From an uncultured Bacilli bacterium (GTDB taxonomy: Bacteria; Bacillota_I; Bacilli_A; RF39; UBA660): 64,000 nucleotides of DNA. Both the position numbers and the translations under genes were made by a program. Shown here in pieces: positions 10,069-17,283 of the stretch; the first letter of the stretch is position 1; each line of letters opens with the position of its first letter. The stretch spans positions 124,001-188,000 of the forward strand of contig CAKOSO010000002.1 of the NCBI GenBank assembly GCA_934102355.1. The letters run 5' to 3'. The notes under the pieces were generated by a model that worked only from the letters and a program-made list of their open reading frames with translations, ran no database searches and was not told the origin of the DNA.

Positions 10069-11001
10069 ATGTCTTTTTCTACAAGTGTAAAAAATGAAAT
10101 TATTGAGATTGATTATACAAAATTAGAAGATATTTCTTTTTTATCTGGCTATATTAGAAATAATTATTTATATGATGGTAAAAATTTAATTATTACTTCT
10201 GAAAATAGAAAAATTATTGATAAGATTTATTCATTAATAAAGAAATATTTTGATATAAATATGGAAGTTGTTGAATCTGAAAATTCTAATTTTTATAAAA
10301 ATAAATTAATAAATATAATTATAAGCGATAAGATAATTGATATTTTGAATGATTTAATGGTGTTTGATGATGATAAATATATTAATTATGTTAAAGATTA
10401 TATAGTTGATTCTGATGATTTAAAGAAAGCATATTTACGCGGTGTTTTTTTAGCTACTGGTAGTATAAATGATCCAAAAACCTCTAGATATCACATGGAG
10501 TTTTTAGTAAATGATAATAATGAAGCTTTATCAGTTGTTAGTTTACTTTCATATTTTCATATAAATGCTAAAATTATAAATCGTGAAAAAGGATATATGG
10601 TATATGTTAAAGATTCTGAAAATATAAGTGATTTTTTAAAACTTATTGGTGCAAATAGAGCGGTTATGTATTATGAGGATATTAGAGCTTTTAGAGATAA
10701 AAAAAATATGGCTAATAGACTTAATAATTGTGAACAAGCAAATGTTGATAAAGTAATTTCTGCTGCTAAGAATCAGTTGGAAGATTGTATATATCTTTTA
10801 GATACTTTAGGAGAAAAACTGATAAATGAAAGATTACTTGTTGCTATTACTTATAGGATGAAGTATCCTGAATCTTCTTTAGAAGAATTAAGTAATATTA
10901 TTTCTTTAGAGACTGGCAAGAATATTACTAAATCTGGTTTAAATCATAGATTTAGAGATATAAAGAATAAAGTTATTGCTCTTAAAAAAAATAGCAATTA
11001 A
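10069..11001 (+). CDS. whiA: WhiA family DNA-binding protein
   Basis: WhiA proteins join a degenerate LAGLIDADG homing-endonuclease fold to a C-terminal helix-turn-helix. They affect sporulation in actinobacteria and division or chromosome segregation in Bacillota. The 310-residue product has the LAGLIDADG-like segment YLRGVFLATGS near residues 121-131 and a C-terminal HTH with KSGLNHRFRDI near the end. I chose ATG 10069 because it sits right after AGGTGGTGAT and matches the family N terminus (SFSTSVKNEI). A start 24 bases earlier lies inside the -10 box. The usual neighbours rapZ and yvcK are absent, and terminators flank the gene. Confidence 0.93.
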   Translation: MSFSTSVKNEIIEIDYTKLEDISFLSGYIRNNYLYDGKNLIITSENRKIIDKIYSLIKKYFDINMEVVESENSNFYKNKLINIIISDKIIDILNDLMVFDDDKYINYVKDYIVDSDDLKKAYLRGVFLATGSINDPKTSRYHMEFLVNDNNEALSVVSLLSYFHINAKIINREKGYMVYVKDSENISDFLKLIGANRAVMYYEDIRAFRDKKNMANRLNNCEQANVDKVISAAKNQLEDCIYLLDTLGEKLINERLLVAITYRMKYPESSLEELSNIISLETGKNITKSGLNHRFRDIKNKVIALKKNSN

Positions 11002-11023
11002 AAAAAGAACATGTGTTCTTTTT
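11002..11023. terminator. Bidirectional terminator between whiA and the lipid kinase gene
   Basis: AAAAAGAACA (11002-11011) is complementary to TGTTCTTTTT (11014-11023). T runs follow on both strands, so one hairpin can end whiA and the convergent minus-strand gene, whose stop codon lies inside it. Confidence 0.8.
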
Positions 11024-11939
11024 ATTTTACAAATAATTTATCTATATTTTTCTTTGGTATTAACATTTTTATTTCTTTATTTATTGAAATGTTAATTTCT
11101 TTTTCATCTTCTTTATATTTTTCACCATCGATTGTCCAATGTAATTTAGGTCTTTCTTTAAATTTGATTTTTATATTACTTGCTCTATGACAATAAAGTC
11201 CAGGTACATTTGTTATGCCTTCTTTCATCATTATGAGTAATGATTTCGCTAGGTCTTTTCTTTTTGTTATATTGCAAAATATTATTTCCAATTTATTATC
11301 ATTTAATTTCACATCTTTATATATGTTATTAAATCCTGCTATTCTATTAGCGTTTGATATTAATATTAAAGAGTATAATCCTTTATATTTTTCATTATCT
11401 ACTTCATATTCTAATTCATATAATTTAGTTTGTTGAAAAAACTCTTTTATTCCATTTATTATATATGCGAGGTACCCGAATGTCTTTTTTAGTTTTCTTG
11501 ATGTTTGATATGGAACATTTATAAATTTTCCGAAACCAGCAACATATACGAATGGTTGATTATTTATAAGTCCAACATCAATTTGTTTTACTTCTCCTTC
11601 TAGTATTTGTTTAACATTATTTTCAATATTTTTTGTTAAACCGAGCATGTTACCAATGTCGTTTGTTGTTCCAACTGGTATATGTGATATAACTAGTTTA
11701 TCTTTTCTTTGTAGATTTCCTGTTATTACTTCATTAAATGTGCCATCTCCACCGATTGATAAAACAAGGTCACACTTATCAATTGTTTTTATAAAATTTG
11801 TAGCATCTTCTTCATCTTTAGTTATATGAAGTATTGTGTGATAGCCATAGTTTTCTAGTATTTTTATAATGTTTTTTATACTTTTACCTTTTATACCTTT
11901 GCCACTGTGTAGGTTGCAGATTAAAGTACATTCTTTCAT
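11022..11939 (-). CDS. Diacylglycerol kinase catalytic-domain (DgkB/YegS-like) lipid kinase
   Basis: This is a predicted soluble lipid kinase that phosphorylates diacylglycerol or a related lipid at the membrane face, returning it to phospholipid synthesis. The 305-residue product has the N-terminal NLHSGKG element (residues 9-15) and the nucleotide-binding GGDGT motif at 63-67. The C-terminal beta-sandwich half ends with WTIDGE, as in DgkB. The ATG is preceded on the minus strand by AAAGGAG. It lies downstream of clpP on the same strand but has its own candidate promoter. DgkB-type diacylglycerol kinase is most likely; a sphingosine-kinase-like substrate cannot be excluded. Confidence 0.88.
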   Translation of the reverse strand: MKECTLICNLHSGKGIKGKSIKNIIKILENYGYHTILHITKDEEDATNFIKTIDKCDLVLSIGGDGTFNEVITGNLQRKDKLVISHIPVGTTNDIGNMLGLTKNIENNVKQILEGEVKQIDVGLINNQPFVYVAGFGKFINVPYQTSRKLKKTFGYLAYIINGIKEFFQQTKLYELEYEVDNEKYKGLYSLILISNANRIAGFNNIYKDVKLNDNKLEIIFCNITKRKDLAKSLLIMMKEGITNVPGLYCHRASNIKIKFKERPKLHWTIDGEKYKEDEKEINISINKEIKMLIPKKNIDKLFVK

Positions 11940-11975
11940 ATTAGTACTCCTTTAATTGATATTTTTTATACTTTA

Positions 11976-12003
11976 ATTATACCATTTTGCTATCTTTTAG
12001 CAA
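11976..12003 (-). promoter_or_regulatory. Promoter for the lipid kinase gene
   Basis: Read on the minus strand, TTGCTA (11998-12003) and TATAAT (11976-11981) are 16 bases apart with a TGG extension. The -35 box lies inside the end of clpP and forms one arm of an inverted repeat (11987-11992 with 11998-12003) that has no T run. Confidence 0.55.
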
Positions 12004-12565
12004 TAATTTTATCTACTATACCATATTTTATTGCTTCATCAGCACTCATGTAATTATCTCTTTCGGTGTCATTTTCAATTTTTTTAATACTTTGACCTGT
12101 ATTGTTTGCAAGTATTTTATTGAGTTTATTTTTAATCTTTATAATATGCTCCGCAGCAATTTTTATTTCTGTTACTTGTCCTTTTGCTCCTCCTAGAGGT
12201 TGATGTATCATGATTTCTGAGTTTGGAAGAGCATATCTTTTACCTTTTTTACCACTTGATAATAGGAAAGCTGCCATAGATGCTGACATTCCTATACATA
12301 TTGTTGCAACATCGCTTTTTATGAAGTTCATTGTGTCATATATGGCCATTCCTGATGATATTGATCCTCCTGGTGAATTGATATACATACTGATTTCATT
12401 ATTGTTTATTGAATCTAAATAAAGTAATTGTGCTACTATTAAATTGGAAAGATTATCATCTATTTCTCCATTTAATAAAATTATTCTTTCTTTTAATAAT
12501 CTTGAGTAGATATCATAACTTCTTTCTCCATCAAATTCTTTTTCTATTACTGTTGGTATTAACAT
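11990..12565 (-). CDS. clpP: ATP-dependent Clp protease proteolytic subunit
   Basis: ClpP is the barrel-forming serine peptidase that degrades proteins unfolded by ClpX or ClpC. The 191-residue product has normal length. It contains the catalytic Ser96 in GMSASMA, His121 in MIHQPLGG and Asp170 in TERDNYMS, so the triad is intact. The N-terminal axial-loop segment (LIPTVIEKE) is present. The ATG is preceded by AGGTGAT with a TATAAT immediately before it. No Clp ATPase gene is in the window. CtsR-type heptad repeats are not apparent upstream. Confidence 0.97.
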   Translation of the reverse strand: MLIPTVIEKEFDGERSYDIYSRLLKERIILLNGEIDDNLSNLIVAQLLYLDSINNNEISMYINSPGGSISSGMAIYDTMNFIKSDVATICIGMSASMAAFLLSSGKKGKRYALPNSEIMIHQPLGGAKGQVTEIKIAAEHIIKIKNKLNKILANNTGQSIKKIENDTERDNYMSADEAIKYGIVDKIIAKR

Positions 12566-12576
12566 TTTATCACCTA

Positions 12577-12582
12577 ATTATA
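12577..12582 (-). promoter_or_regulatory. -10 box for clpP
   Basis: TATAAT on the minus strand lies 11 bases before the clpP ATG, the shortest such gap in the window. The -35 region is AT-rich without a clear match. Confidence 0.5.
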
Positions 12583-12633
12583 ATTTAATCTAAAATATTA
12601 AAAATATTCGTACTAAAAAATTACAATATATGA

Positions 12634-12639
12634 TAGAAT
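12634..12639 (+). promoter_or_regulatory. Extended -10 box for the nucleoside kinase gene
   Basis: TAGAAT with an upstream TGA extension (12631-12633) lies 30 bases before the ATG at 12670. The -35 match is weak. This promoter and that of clpP diverge from the same 104-base gap. Confidence 0.4.
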
Positions 12640-12669
12640 ATTAGTATGAATAATAAAGGGTGATATTTT

Positions 12670-14322
12670 ATGGATATAGTAAATGTTAAAGTGCTTGATC
12701 AATCTTATGAATTTCCTATGTTGTCTACTTTGGAGGATGTGTATTTAAAGCTTAAAGATAATTATTCTAATCCAGTAATGGTTGGTATGATAGATAATGA
12801 AATTCATGAATTAAGCTATAAAATTACTAAGGATTGTTCAGTTACTTTTATTGATAGTAATGATAGAGTTGGTAATAGAATTTATCAAAAAGGATTAATA
12901 TTTTTACTTTCATATGCAGTTCATTGTTTATACGGAAATAGTAAGCATATAAAGGTGTGTCATTCAATTGATAGAGGTATAAGAATAAAATCTGATAGTG
13001 CTATTTCTTCTGTAGAACTTGATAATATATCATCAAAAATGAATGAAATTGTATCTTCTAAATTAGAAATAACTAAGTGTTTAGTTAGAAAAAAAGAAGC
13101 GATTAATTACTTTTTAAGTAATGGCGATATTGCTAAGGCATCATCTTTAAAGTATTTAACTAATCATTATATTAATTTATATAAATTAGGTGATATTTAT
13201 AATTATCTTTATTCATATATGCCTGTAAATACATCTTATCTTAGTTCATTTAAATTAACTAGAATAGATGATTTTGAGTTTTTACTTTTATTTCCTATAG
13301 CTTTAGGTAATGGTGTAATTCCTGATTATGTTAGTAGAGAAAAGATTGTTCAAGCTTATAATGAAAATTATAAATTAGCAAAGAAACTTGATATTTTTAC
13401 TTCATCTGATATTAATAAAGCGATAGCTACAGGAAGAATTAACGATATTATAAGATTAACAGAAGTTGTTGCTAATAATAATTTACTTAATTTAGCTCAA
13501 GAAATATATAATCGTAAAGATAAATTAAAGTTGGTTTTAATTGCTGGTCCTTCTTCAAGTGGAAAGACAACAACGGCTAGAAAACTTTCAATGTTTTTAA
13601 AAAGTTTTGGTTTAAATCCTAAGCCTTTATCTATTGATGATTATTTTGTTGATAGAGTAAATACTCCAAAACTACCAAATGGAGATTATGATTATGAATC
13701 AATAAACGCAATTGATTTGAAATTGTTTAATGATCAATTGATGGATCTTTTAAGTAATAAAGAAGTTAGTATTCCAACTTATAATTTTGTTACTGGAGAA
13801 AAAGAGTATTTAAATAAAACTTTAAAACTTGAAAGTAATGATATTTTAATTGTTGAAGGTCTTCATGGTTTAAATGAAAAACTTACTTCTTTGGTACCTA
13901 AGGAGAATAAATTAAAAGTTTATGTTTCGCCTTTTACTGATTTAAATATTGATAATTTAAACATGGTATCAACTTCAGATGTAAGACTTCTTAGAAGAAT
14001 TGTAAGAGATAGTAGGACAAGAGGATATAGTGCAGTTCAAACTATTAAGAATTGGAAAAATGTAAGAGAGGGTGAAGAAAAAAATATATTCCCTTATCAA
14101 CAAGAAGCAGATTATGTTTGCAATAGTGCATTAGTATATGAAGTTGGGGTTTTAAAACTTTATGCTGAGCCTTTACTTTTTGATATAGATAATACTTCTT
14201 TATATTATGAAGAGGTTAGAAGACTTATTAATTTCTTATCAATGTTTTTATCTATGCCTACTGATAGTATTCCTAGTGATTCAATATTACGTGAGTTTAT
14301 TGGTGGTTCTTATTTCGAATAA
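12670..14322 (+). CDS. Nucleoside kinase with N-terminal TGS/ThrRS-like region (uridine kinase family)
   Basis: The C-terminal half is a P-loop kinase of the uridine kinase/phosphoribulokinase family. Walker A GPSSSGKTTT lies near residues 292-302, followed by SIDDYFVD and IVEGLHGLN. The first half is unlike uridine kinase. It begins with a TGS-like ubiquitin-fold segment and continues with a region related to the second domain of threonyl-tRNA synthetase. This fusion is widespread in Bacillota and is annotated as a nucleoside kinase of unknown exact substrate. The 550-residue length is normal for it. It is monocistronic, with its own terminator. Confidence 0.85.
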   Translation: MDIVNVKVLDQSYEFPMLSTLEDVYLKLKDNYSNPVMVGMIDNEIHELSYKITKDCSVTFIDSNDRVGNRIYQKGLIFLLSYAVHCLYGNSKHIKVCHSIDRGIRIKSDSAISSVELDNISSKMNEIVSSKLEITKCLVRKKEAINYFLSNGDIAKASSLKYLTNHYINLYKLGDIYNYLYSYMPVNTSYLSSFKLTRIDDFEFLLLFPIALGNGVIPDYVSREKIVQAYNENYKLAKKLDIFTSSDINKAIATGRINDIIRLTEVVANNNLLNLAQEIYNRKDKLKLVLIAGPSSSGKTTTARKLSMFLKSFGLNPKPLSIDDYFVDRVNTPKLPNGDYDYESINAIDLKLFNDQLMDLLSNKEVSIPTYNFVTGEKEYLNKTLKLESNDILIVEGLHGLNEKLTSLVPKENKLKVYVSPFTDLNIDNLNMVSTSDVRLLRRIVRDSRTRGYSAVQTIKNWKNVREGEEKNIFPYQQEADYVCNSALVYEVGVLKLYAEPLLFDIDNTSLYYEEVRRLINFLSMFLSMPTDSIPSDSILREFIGGSYFE

Positions 14323-14350
14323 AGTATTTAATTTTAAATACTTTTTCTTT
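14321..14350 (+). terminator. Terminator after the nucleoside kinase gene
   Basis: AAAGTATTTA (14321-14330) pairs with TAAATACTTT (14335-14344) over a 4-base loop, followed by a T-rich run. It begins at the stop codon. Confidence 0.82.
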
Positions 14351-14356
14351 TGTTTA

Positions 14357-14365
14357 TGTTATACT
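14357..14365 (+). promoter_or_regulatory. Extended -10 promoter for gapA
   Basis: TGTTATACT (extended -10, TATACT at 14360-14365) lies 31 bases before the gapA ATG. A second AT-rich candidate (CATAAT) lies nearer the gene, so the choice is not certain. Confidence 0.45.
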
Positions 14366-14396
14366 TATTTTGTACATAATATGATTGGAGGTATTT

Positions 14397-15401
14397 ATGA
14401 GAATTGCAATTAATGGTTTCGGAAGAATAGGTAGATTGGTTTTTAGATTAATGGAAGAAGATCCATCTTTAGAAGTTGTTGCTATAAATGATTTAACTAA
14501 TGCAGGGGATCTTGCTTATTTATTAAAATATGATACTAATCATGGTAATTTTATGAAAGATTATATTTCTAGTGACGATGATAGTATTATTATTAAAGAT
14601 AGAAGAGTTAAAGTTTTAAGTGAAAAAGATCCATCTAAATTACCTTGGAAGGAAATGAAGATTGATTTAGTATTTGAGTGTACTGGTTTATTTACAAAGT
14701 ATGAGGATGCTTATAAACATATTGAAGCTGGTGCTAAAAAAGTTTTAATTTCTGCTCCTGGAAAAGGTGATATGAAAACTATTGTATATAATGTTAATCA
14801 TGAAATTTTAAATAAAAATGATGTTGTTGTTTCTGCTGCAAGTTGTACTACTAATTGTTTAGCACCTGTTCTTAAAGTTTTAAATGATAGTTTTGGAATA
14901 GTAAAAGGTGCAATGACAACTGTTCATGCTTATACAAATGATCAAGCTATACTTGATATAGCTCATAAGAAGGGCATTAATTCTAGAAGAGGTAGAGCTT
15001 GTGCTAGTAACATAGTTCCAACTTCTACAGGTGCTGCATCTGCAATAGGTAAGGTTATACCAGAATTGGATGGTAAATTAGATGGTTTTGCTTTACGTGT
15101 TCCTGTTTCTACTGGATCTGTTATTGATTTATCTTTAGAACTTAATAAAAATGTATCTGTTGATGAAATTAATAAAGCATTTATTGATTGCCAAAATGAG
15201 ACTTTAGGTGTTACATATGACCCTGTTGTTTCTTCTGATATTATTGGTTCATCACTCGGTTCATTAGTTGATGCTCAATTAACTAATGTAATTGATGTAG
15301 ATGGAAAACAAATTGTTAAAGTGATTGCTTGGTATGATAATGAAATGAGCTATAGTAATCAAATGGTAAGAACTGCTAAATATTTGTTAAATTTAGATTA
15401 A
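14397..15401 (+). CDS. gapA: Glyceraldehyde-3-phosphate dehydrogenase, type I
   Basis: This enzyme oxidizes glyceraldehyde 3-phosphate to 1,3-bisphosphoglycerate in glycolysis. The 334-residue product has the Rossmann start INGFGRIGR, the catalytic Cys150 in SCTTN, the TTVHAYT segment and the C-terminal WYDNEMSYSNQ. I use ATG 14397, 5 bases after GGAGG (14387-14391); the TTG 12 bases upstream overlaps that site. Unlike in many Bacillota it is not next to pgk-tpiA, which lie about 28 kb away in this window. It is flanked by terminators. Confidence 0.97.
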   Translation: MRIAINGFGRIGRLVFRLMEEDPSLEVVAINDLTNAGDLAYLLKYDTNHGNFMKDYISSDDDSIIIKDRRVKVLSEKDPSKLPWKEMKIDLVFECTGLFTKYEDAYKHIEAGAKKVLISAPGKGDMKTIVYNVNHEILNKNDVVVSAASCTTNCLAPVLKVLNDSFGIVKGAMTTVHAYTNDQAILDIAHKKGINSRRGRACASNIVPTSTGAASAIGKVIPELDGKLDGFALRVPVSTGSVIDLSLELNKNVSVDEINKAFIDCQNETLGVTYDPVVSSDIIGSSLGSLVDAQLTNVIDVDGKQIVKVIAWYDNEMSYSNQMVRTAKYLLNLD

Positions 15402-15440
15402 ATTGAGTTTAAATAATTAATATATTAAACAATAAAATTA

Positions 15441-15477
15441 AAAAAACATATTAGAATGGATTTCTAGTATGTTTTTT
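15441..15477. terminator. Bidirectional terminator between gapA and the XRE regulator gene
   Basis: A 16-base arm (15441-15456) pairs with 15462-15477 with one G-U pair and a 5-base loop. Six A and six T residues at the ends give U tracts in both directions. It serves gapA (+) and the convergent regulator (-). Confidence 0.88.
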
Positions 15478-15495
15478 ATATTGGTTTTTAACAAT

Positions 15496-15933
15496 TTAAT
15501 ATTTTTTTCTTCCTAGTATTTCATCAATTGAAAAATCTTTATATACTTTTGATAGTGCATATAAAAATGTGGTTGGTATTAAATTTCTGGCATTTTCATA
15601 ATGTGCATATCCAGAAGCTCCAGTATTTAATTCTTTAGCTATATCTCCTTGGGTTAAATTATTCTTTTTTCTTATAATTCTGAGATTTTTCCCAATAATT
15701 TTTAAATCAATATCTAGTGGTAAATAATTTTCGTTTTTATTTTTTAATCCGAATAAGTAATCTAGACTTAAATTATATTCATTTGCATAATTTATTAAAT
15801 GCTTTAATGGAATTGTATCTTTTCCAGTTTCCCATCCTGAAATAGTAGATGGTGATACATTAAAAAGGTGGATGAGATCTTTTTGTTTTAAGTCTAATTG
15901 TTCTCTTGAATATCTGAAATTTTTAACTATCAT
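15496..15933 (-). CDS. Tandem XRE-family HTH regulator, divergent from the zinc-ribbon operon
   Basis: The 145-residue protein consists of two HTH_3/XRE domains and little else. The first covers about residues 5-60 (LDLKQKDLIHLFNVSPSTISGWETG), and the second about 80-140 (NNLTQGDIAKELNTGASGYAHYENA). There is no sensor domain, so a signal would have to act through oligomerization or a partner. The gene is divergent from the seven-gene operon at 16068-23658. Three 20-bp repeats lie between them and are the obvious candidate operators. Its own start has GAGGTGA and a -10-like TATACA close upstream, so it may also control itself. DNA-binding is strongly supported; the target assignment is inferred. 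Confidence 0.85.
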   Translation of the reverse strand: MIVKNFRYSREQLDLKQKDLIHLFNVSPSTISGWETGKDTIPLKHLINYANEYNLSLDYLFGLKNKNENYLPLDIDLKIIGKNLRIIRKKNNLTQGDIAKELNTGASGYAHYENARNLIPTTFLYALSKVYKDFSIDEILGRKKY

Positions 15934-15954
15934 AGAAGTTCACCTCTTGTATAA

Positions 15955-16029
15955 TTTTTCCAAATAAATGGGAAAATATACAAAAGTTTGGGAAAATGTA
16001 CAAAAATGTGGGAAAATGTACAATTTTGT
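15955..16029 (+). repeat. Three 20-bp tandem repeats with an inverted half-site (candidate operator array)
   Basis: Three head-to-tail units start at 15970, 15990 and 16010, each with core GGGAAAATRTACAA. The period is exactly 20 bp, about two helical turns. An inverted partial copy (TTTTTCC, 15955-15961) faces the first unit. The third unit overlaps the -35 position of the operon promoter, and its 3' end diverges. There are no unique spacers, so this is not a CRISPR. Binding by the adjacent two-HTH regulator is inferred from position and geometry. Confidence 0.8.
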
Positions 16030-16045
16030 GGTATGATGGTATAGA
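16017..16045 (+). promoter_or_regulatory. Promoter of the zinc-ribbon/peptidase operon
   Basis: TGTACA (16017-16022, inside the third repeat) is followed after 17 bases by TATAGA (16040-16045) with a TGG extension. A protein on the third repeat would cover the -35. An alternative extended -10 (TATGAT, 16032-16037) lies 8 bases upstream. Confidence 0.5.
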
Positions 16046-16067
16046 GTAGAGAGGAGTGTGCTTTTAT

Positions 16068-17279
16068 ATGTTTTGCTCCAAATGTGGTAAACCTGTTGAA
16101 AATGGAAGTAAATATTGTAATAATTGTGGAAATTTTTTAGGTACCACTGTTATTCAAACACCATTTAAACAAGATATTAGAGTAGATAATTCAAATCAAC
16201 ATTTGGACTCTACTAGATCTAACGCTAATTCAAATAAAAAATTGATATTTCTTGGTATTGGTATTGGACTATTTATCATTATTATTTTGGTGATAATATT
16301 TGGTATTCGAAGGTCTGATTATCATTTTTTTCCTGAAAATTATGGCGATGGTGGTAGTGGAAAAGAGGTTTCTGAAAAAAATAAAAAAACTTCTACTAAG
16401 GGAAAATATCAAACAATTATTATTACCGATAATGTATATAATGGTATGAAAATAAGTAATGATGCTGATGCTTATCAATTGATTGAAGAAGATTCTGTTT
16501 CTCAAAAAGATAATTGTCCTTCTGAAATAAAGCAAATTGAAGATGAAATAATAAAAAAATATAATATTACTGCTGTTAATTTGTGTGAAATGGATGTGGA
16601 TTTTGCAAGAGAGCTTGAGAATGTATTTGAAGTTATTTATCGTGAATATCCAGGTGCGAGAGGTTATATTACGAATTTAACATTGTGGAATACTAGTGGA
16701 TTATCTGATAGTGGTGTAATTGCAGCATTTATGCCAGTATTTCCTTTTGCAACATCTGATTCTGATTCTTCGTATCCATGGGTTATAAAAACACAAGTTT
16801 TGTTAAGTAGTAAATTTTTCTTAAATAAGAGTAGACTTGAGTCAAGTACAAAAGGTGGATCATCATCAGGTCATTTTCCACCAAATTCAACGATATATTC
16901 TCCAGTTGCTCATGAATTAGGACATTATTTATCATTTTTAGCAATGATGAATTATTATAAGGTGAATTCAATATTACTAATAAATGATGATAGTGTTGAT
17001 ACATTTTACAAATTATATTCTGATTTTGGAGATGGAAATTATTCATTGTCTATGATTAATGAAGCTTATGAAAACTATAAAAAAGATACTGGTACGACGA
17101 TGAGTTTAGATGAATGGAGAGGTACTATTTCAAAGTATGCCTTAGCTAAAGATAATAATGGTGAATATATTTATGATGAAACTATTGCAGAAGCATTTCA
17201 TGATGTGTATTTGAATAATGATAATGCTAAAGATGCAAGTAAATATATTGTAAAAGTTTTGAAAGAGAAGTTAAGGTGA
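16068..17279 (+). CDS. Zinc-ribbon, membrane-anchored HExxH metallopeptidase-like protein
   Basis: This is the first gene of the accessory operon, 403 residues. A zinc ribbon with C3, C6, C17 and C20 is followed by a polar linker and one membrane helix (about 58-80). The large remainder is probably outside the cell, given the N-in topology. It contains HELGH at residues 282-286 and a downstream EAFHD at 375-379, which supplies the third ligand pattern of gluzincins. The EAFHD context resembles the anthrax-lethal-factor-like (ATLF) group, a tentative comparison. ATG 16068 is chosen over GTG 16056, which lies in the GAGAGGAG ribosome-binding site. The substrate is unknown. Confidence 0.72.
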   Translation: MFCSKCGKPVENGSKYCNNCGNFLGTTVIQTPFKQDIRVDNSNQHLDSTRSNANSNKKLIFLGIGIGLFIIIILVIIFGIRRSDYHFFPENYGDGGSGKEVSEKNKKTSTKGKYQTIIITDNVYNGMKISNDADAYQLIEEDSVSQKDNCPSEIKQIEDEIIKKYNITAVNLCEMDVDFARELENVFEVIYREYPGARGYITNLTLWNTSGLSDSGVIAAFMPVFPFATSDSDSSYPWVIKTQVLLSSKFFLNKSRLESSTKGGSSSGHFPPNSTIYSPVAHELGHYLSFLAMMNYYKVNSILLINDDSVDTFYKLYSDFGDGNYSLSMINEAYENYKKDTGTTMSLDEWRGTISKYALAKDNNGEYIYDETIAEAFHDVYLNNDNAKDASKYIVKVLKEKLR

Positions 17280-17283
17280 TGTT

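Noticed and set aside
11215..12422. Plus-strand frames opposite the lipid kinase and clpP genes
   Set aside because: They have no homology or ribosome-binding sites; the minus-strand genes are certain.
14207..14413. 68-codon frame across the nucleoside kinase end and gapA start
   Set aside because: It overlaps two clear genes and a terminator, is very hydrophobic from AT-rich codons, and has no ribosome-binding site.
15955..16029. Short CRISPR-like array at the three 20-bp repeats
   Set aside because: The units are directly adjacent with no unique spacers and lie between divergent genes over a promoter, so an operator array is the better reading.
16269..17046. Minus-strand frames inside the metallopeptidase gene
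   Set aside because: They are low-complexity shadows of AT-rich coding DNA; the plus-strand frame has clear domains.
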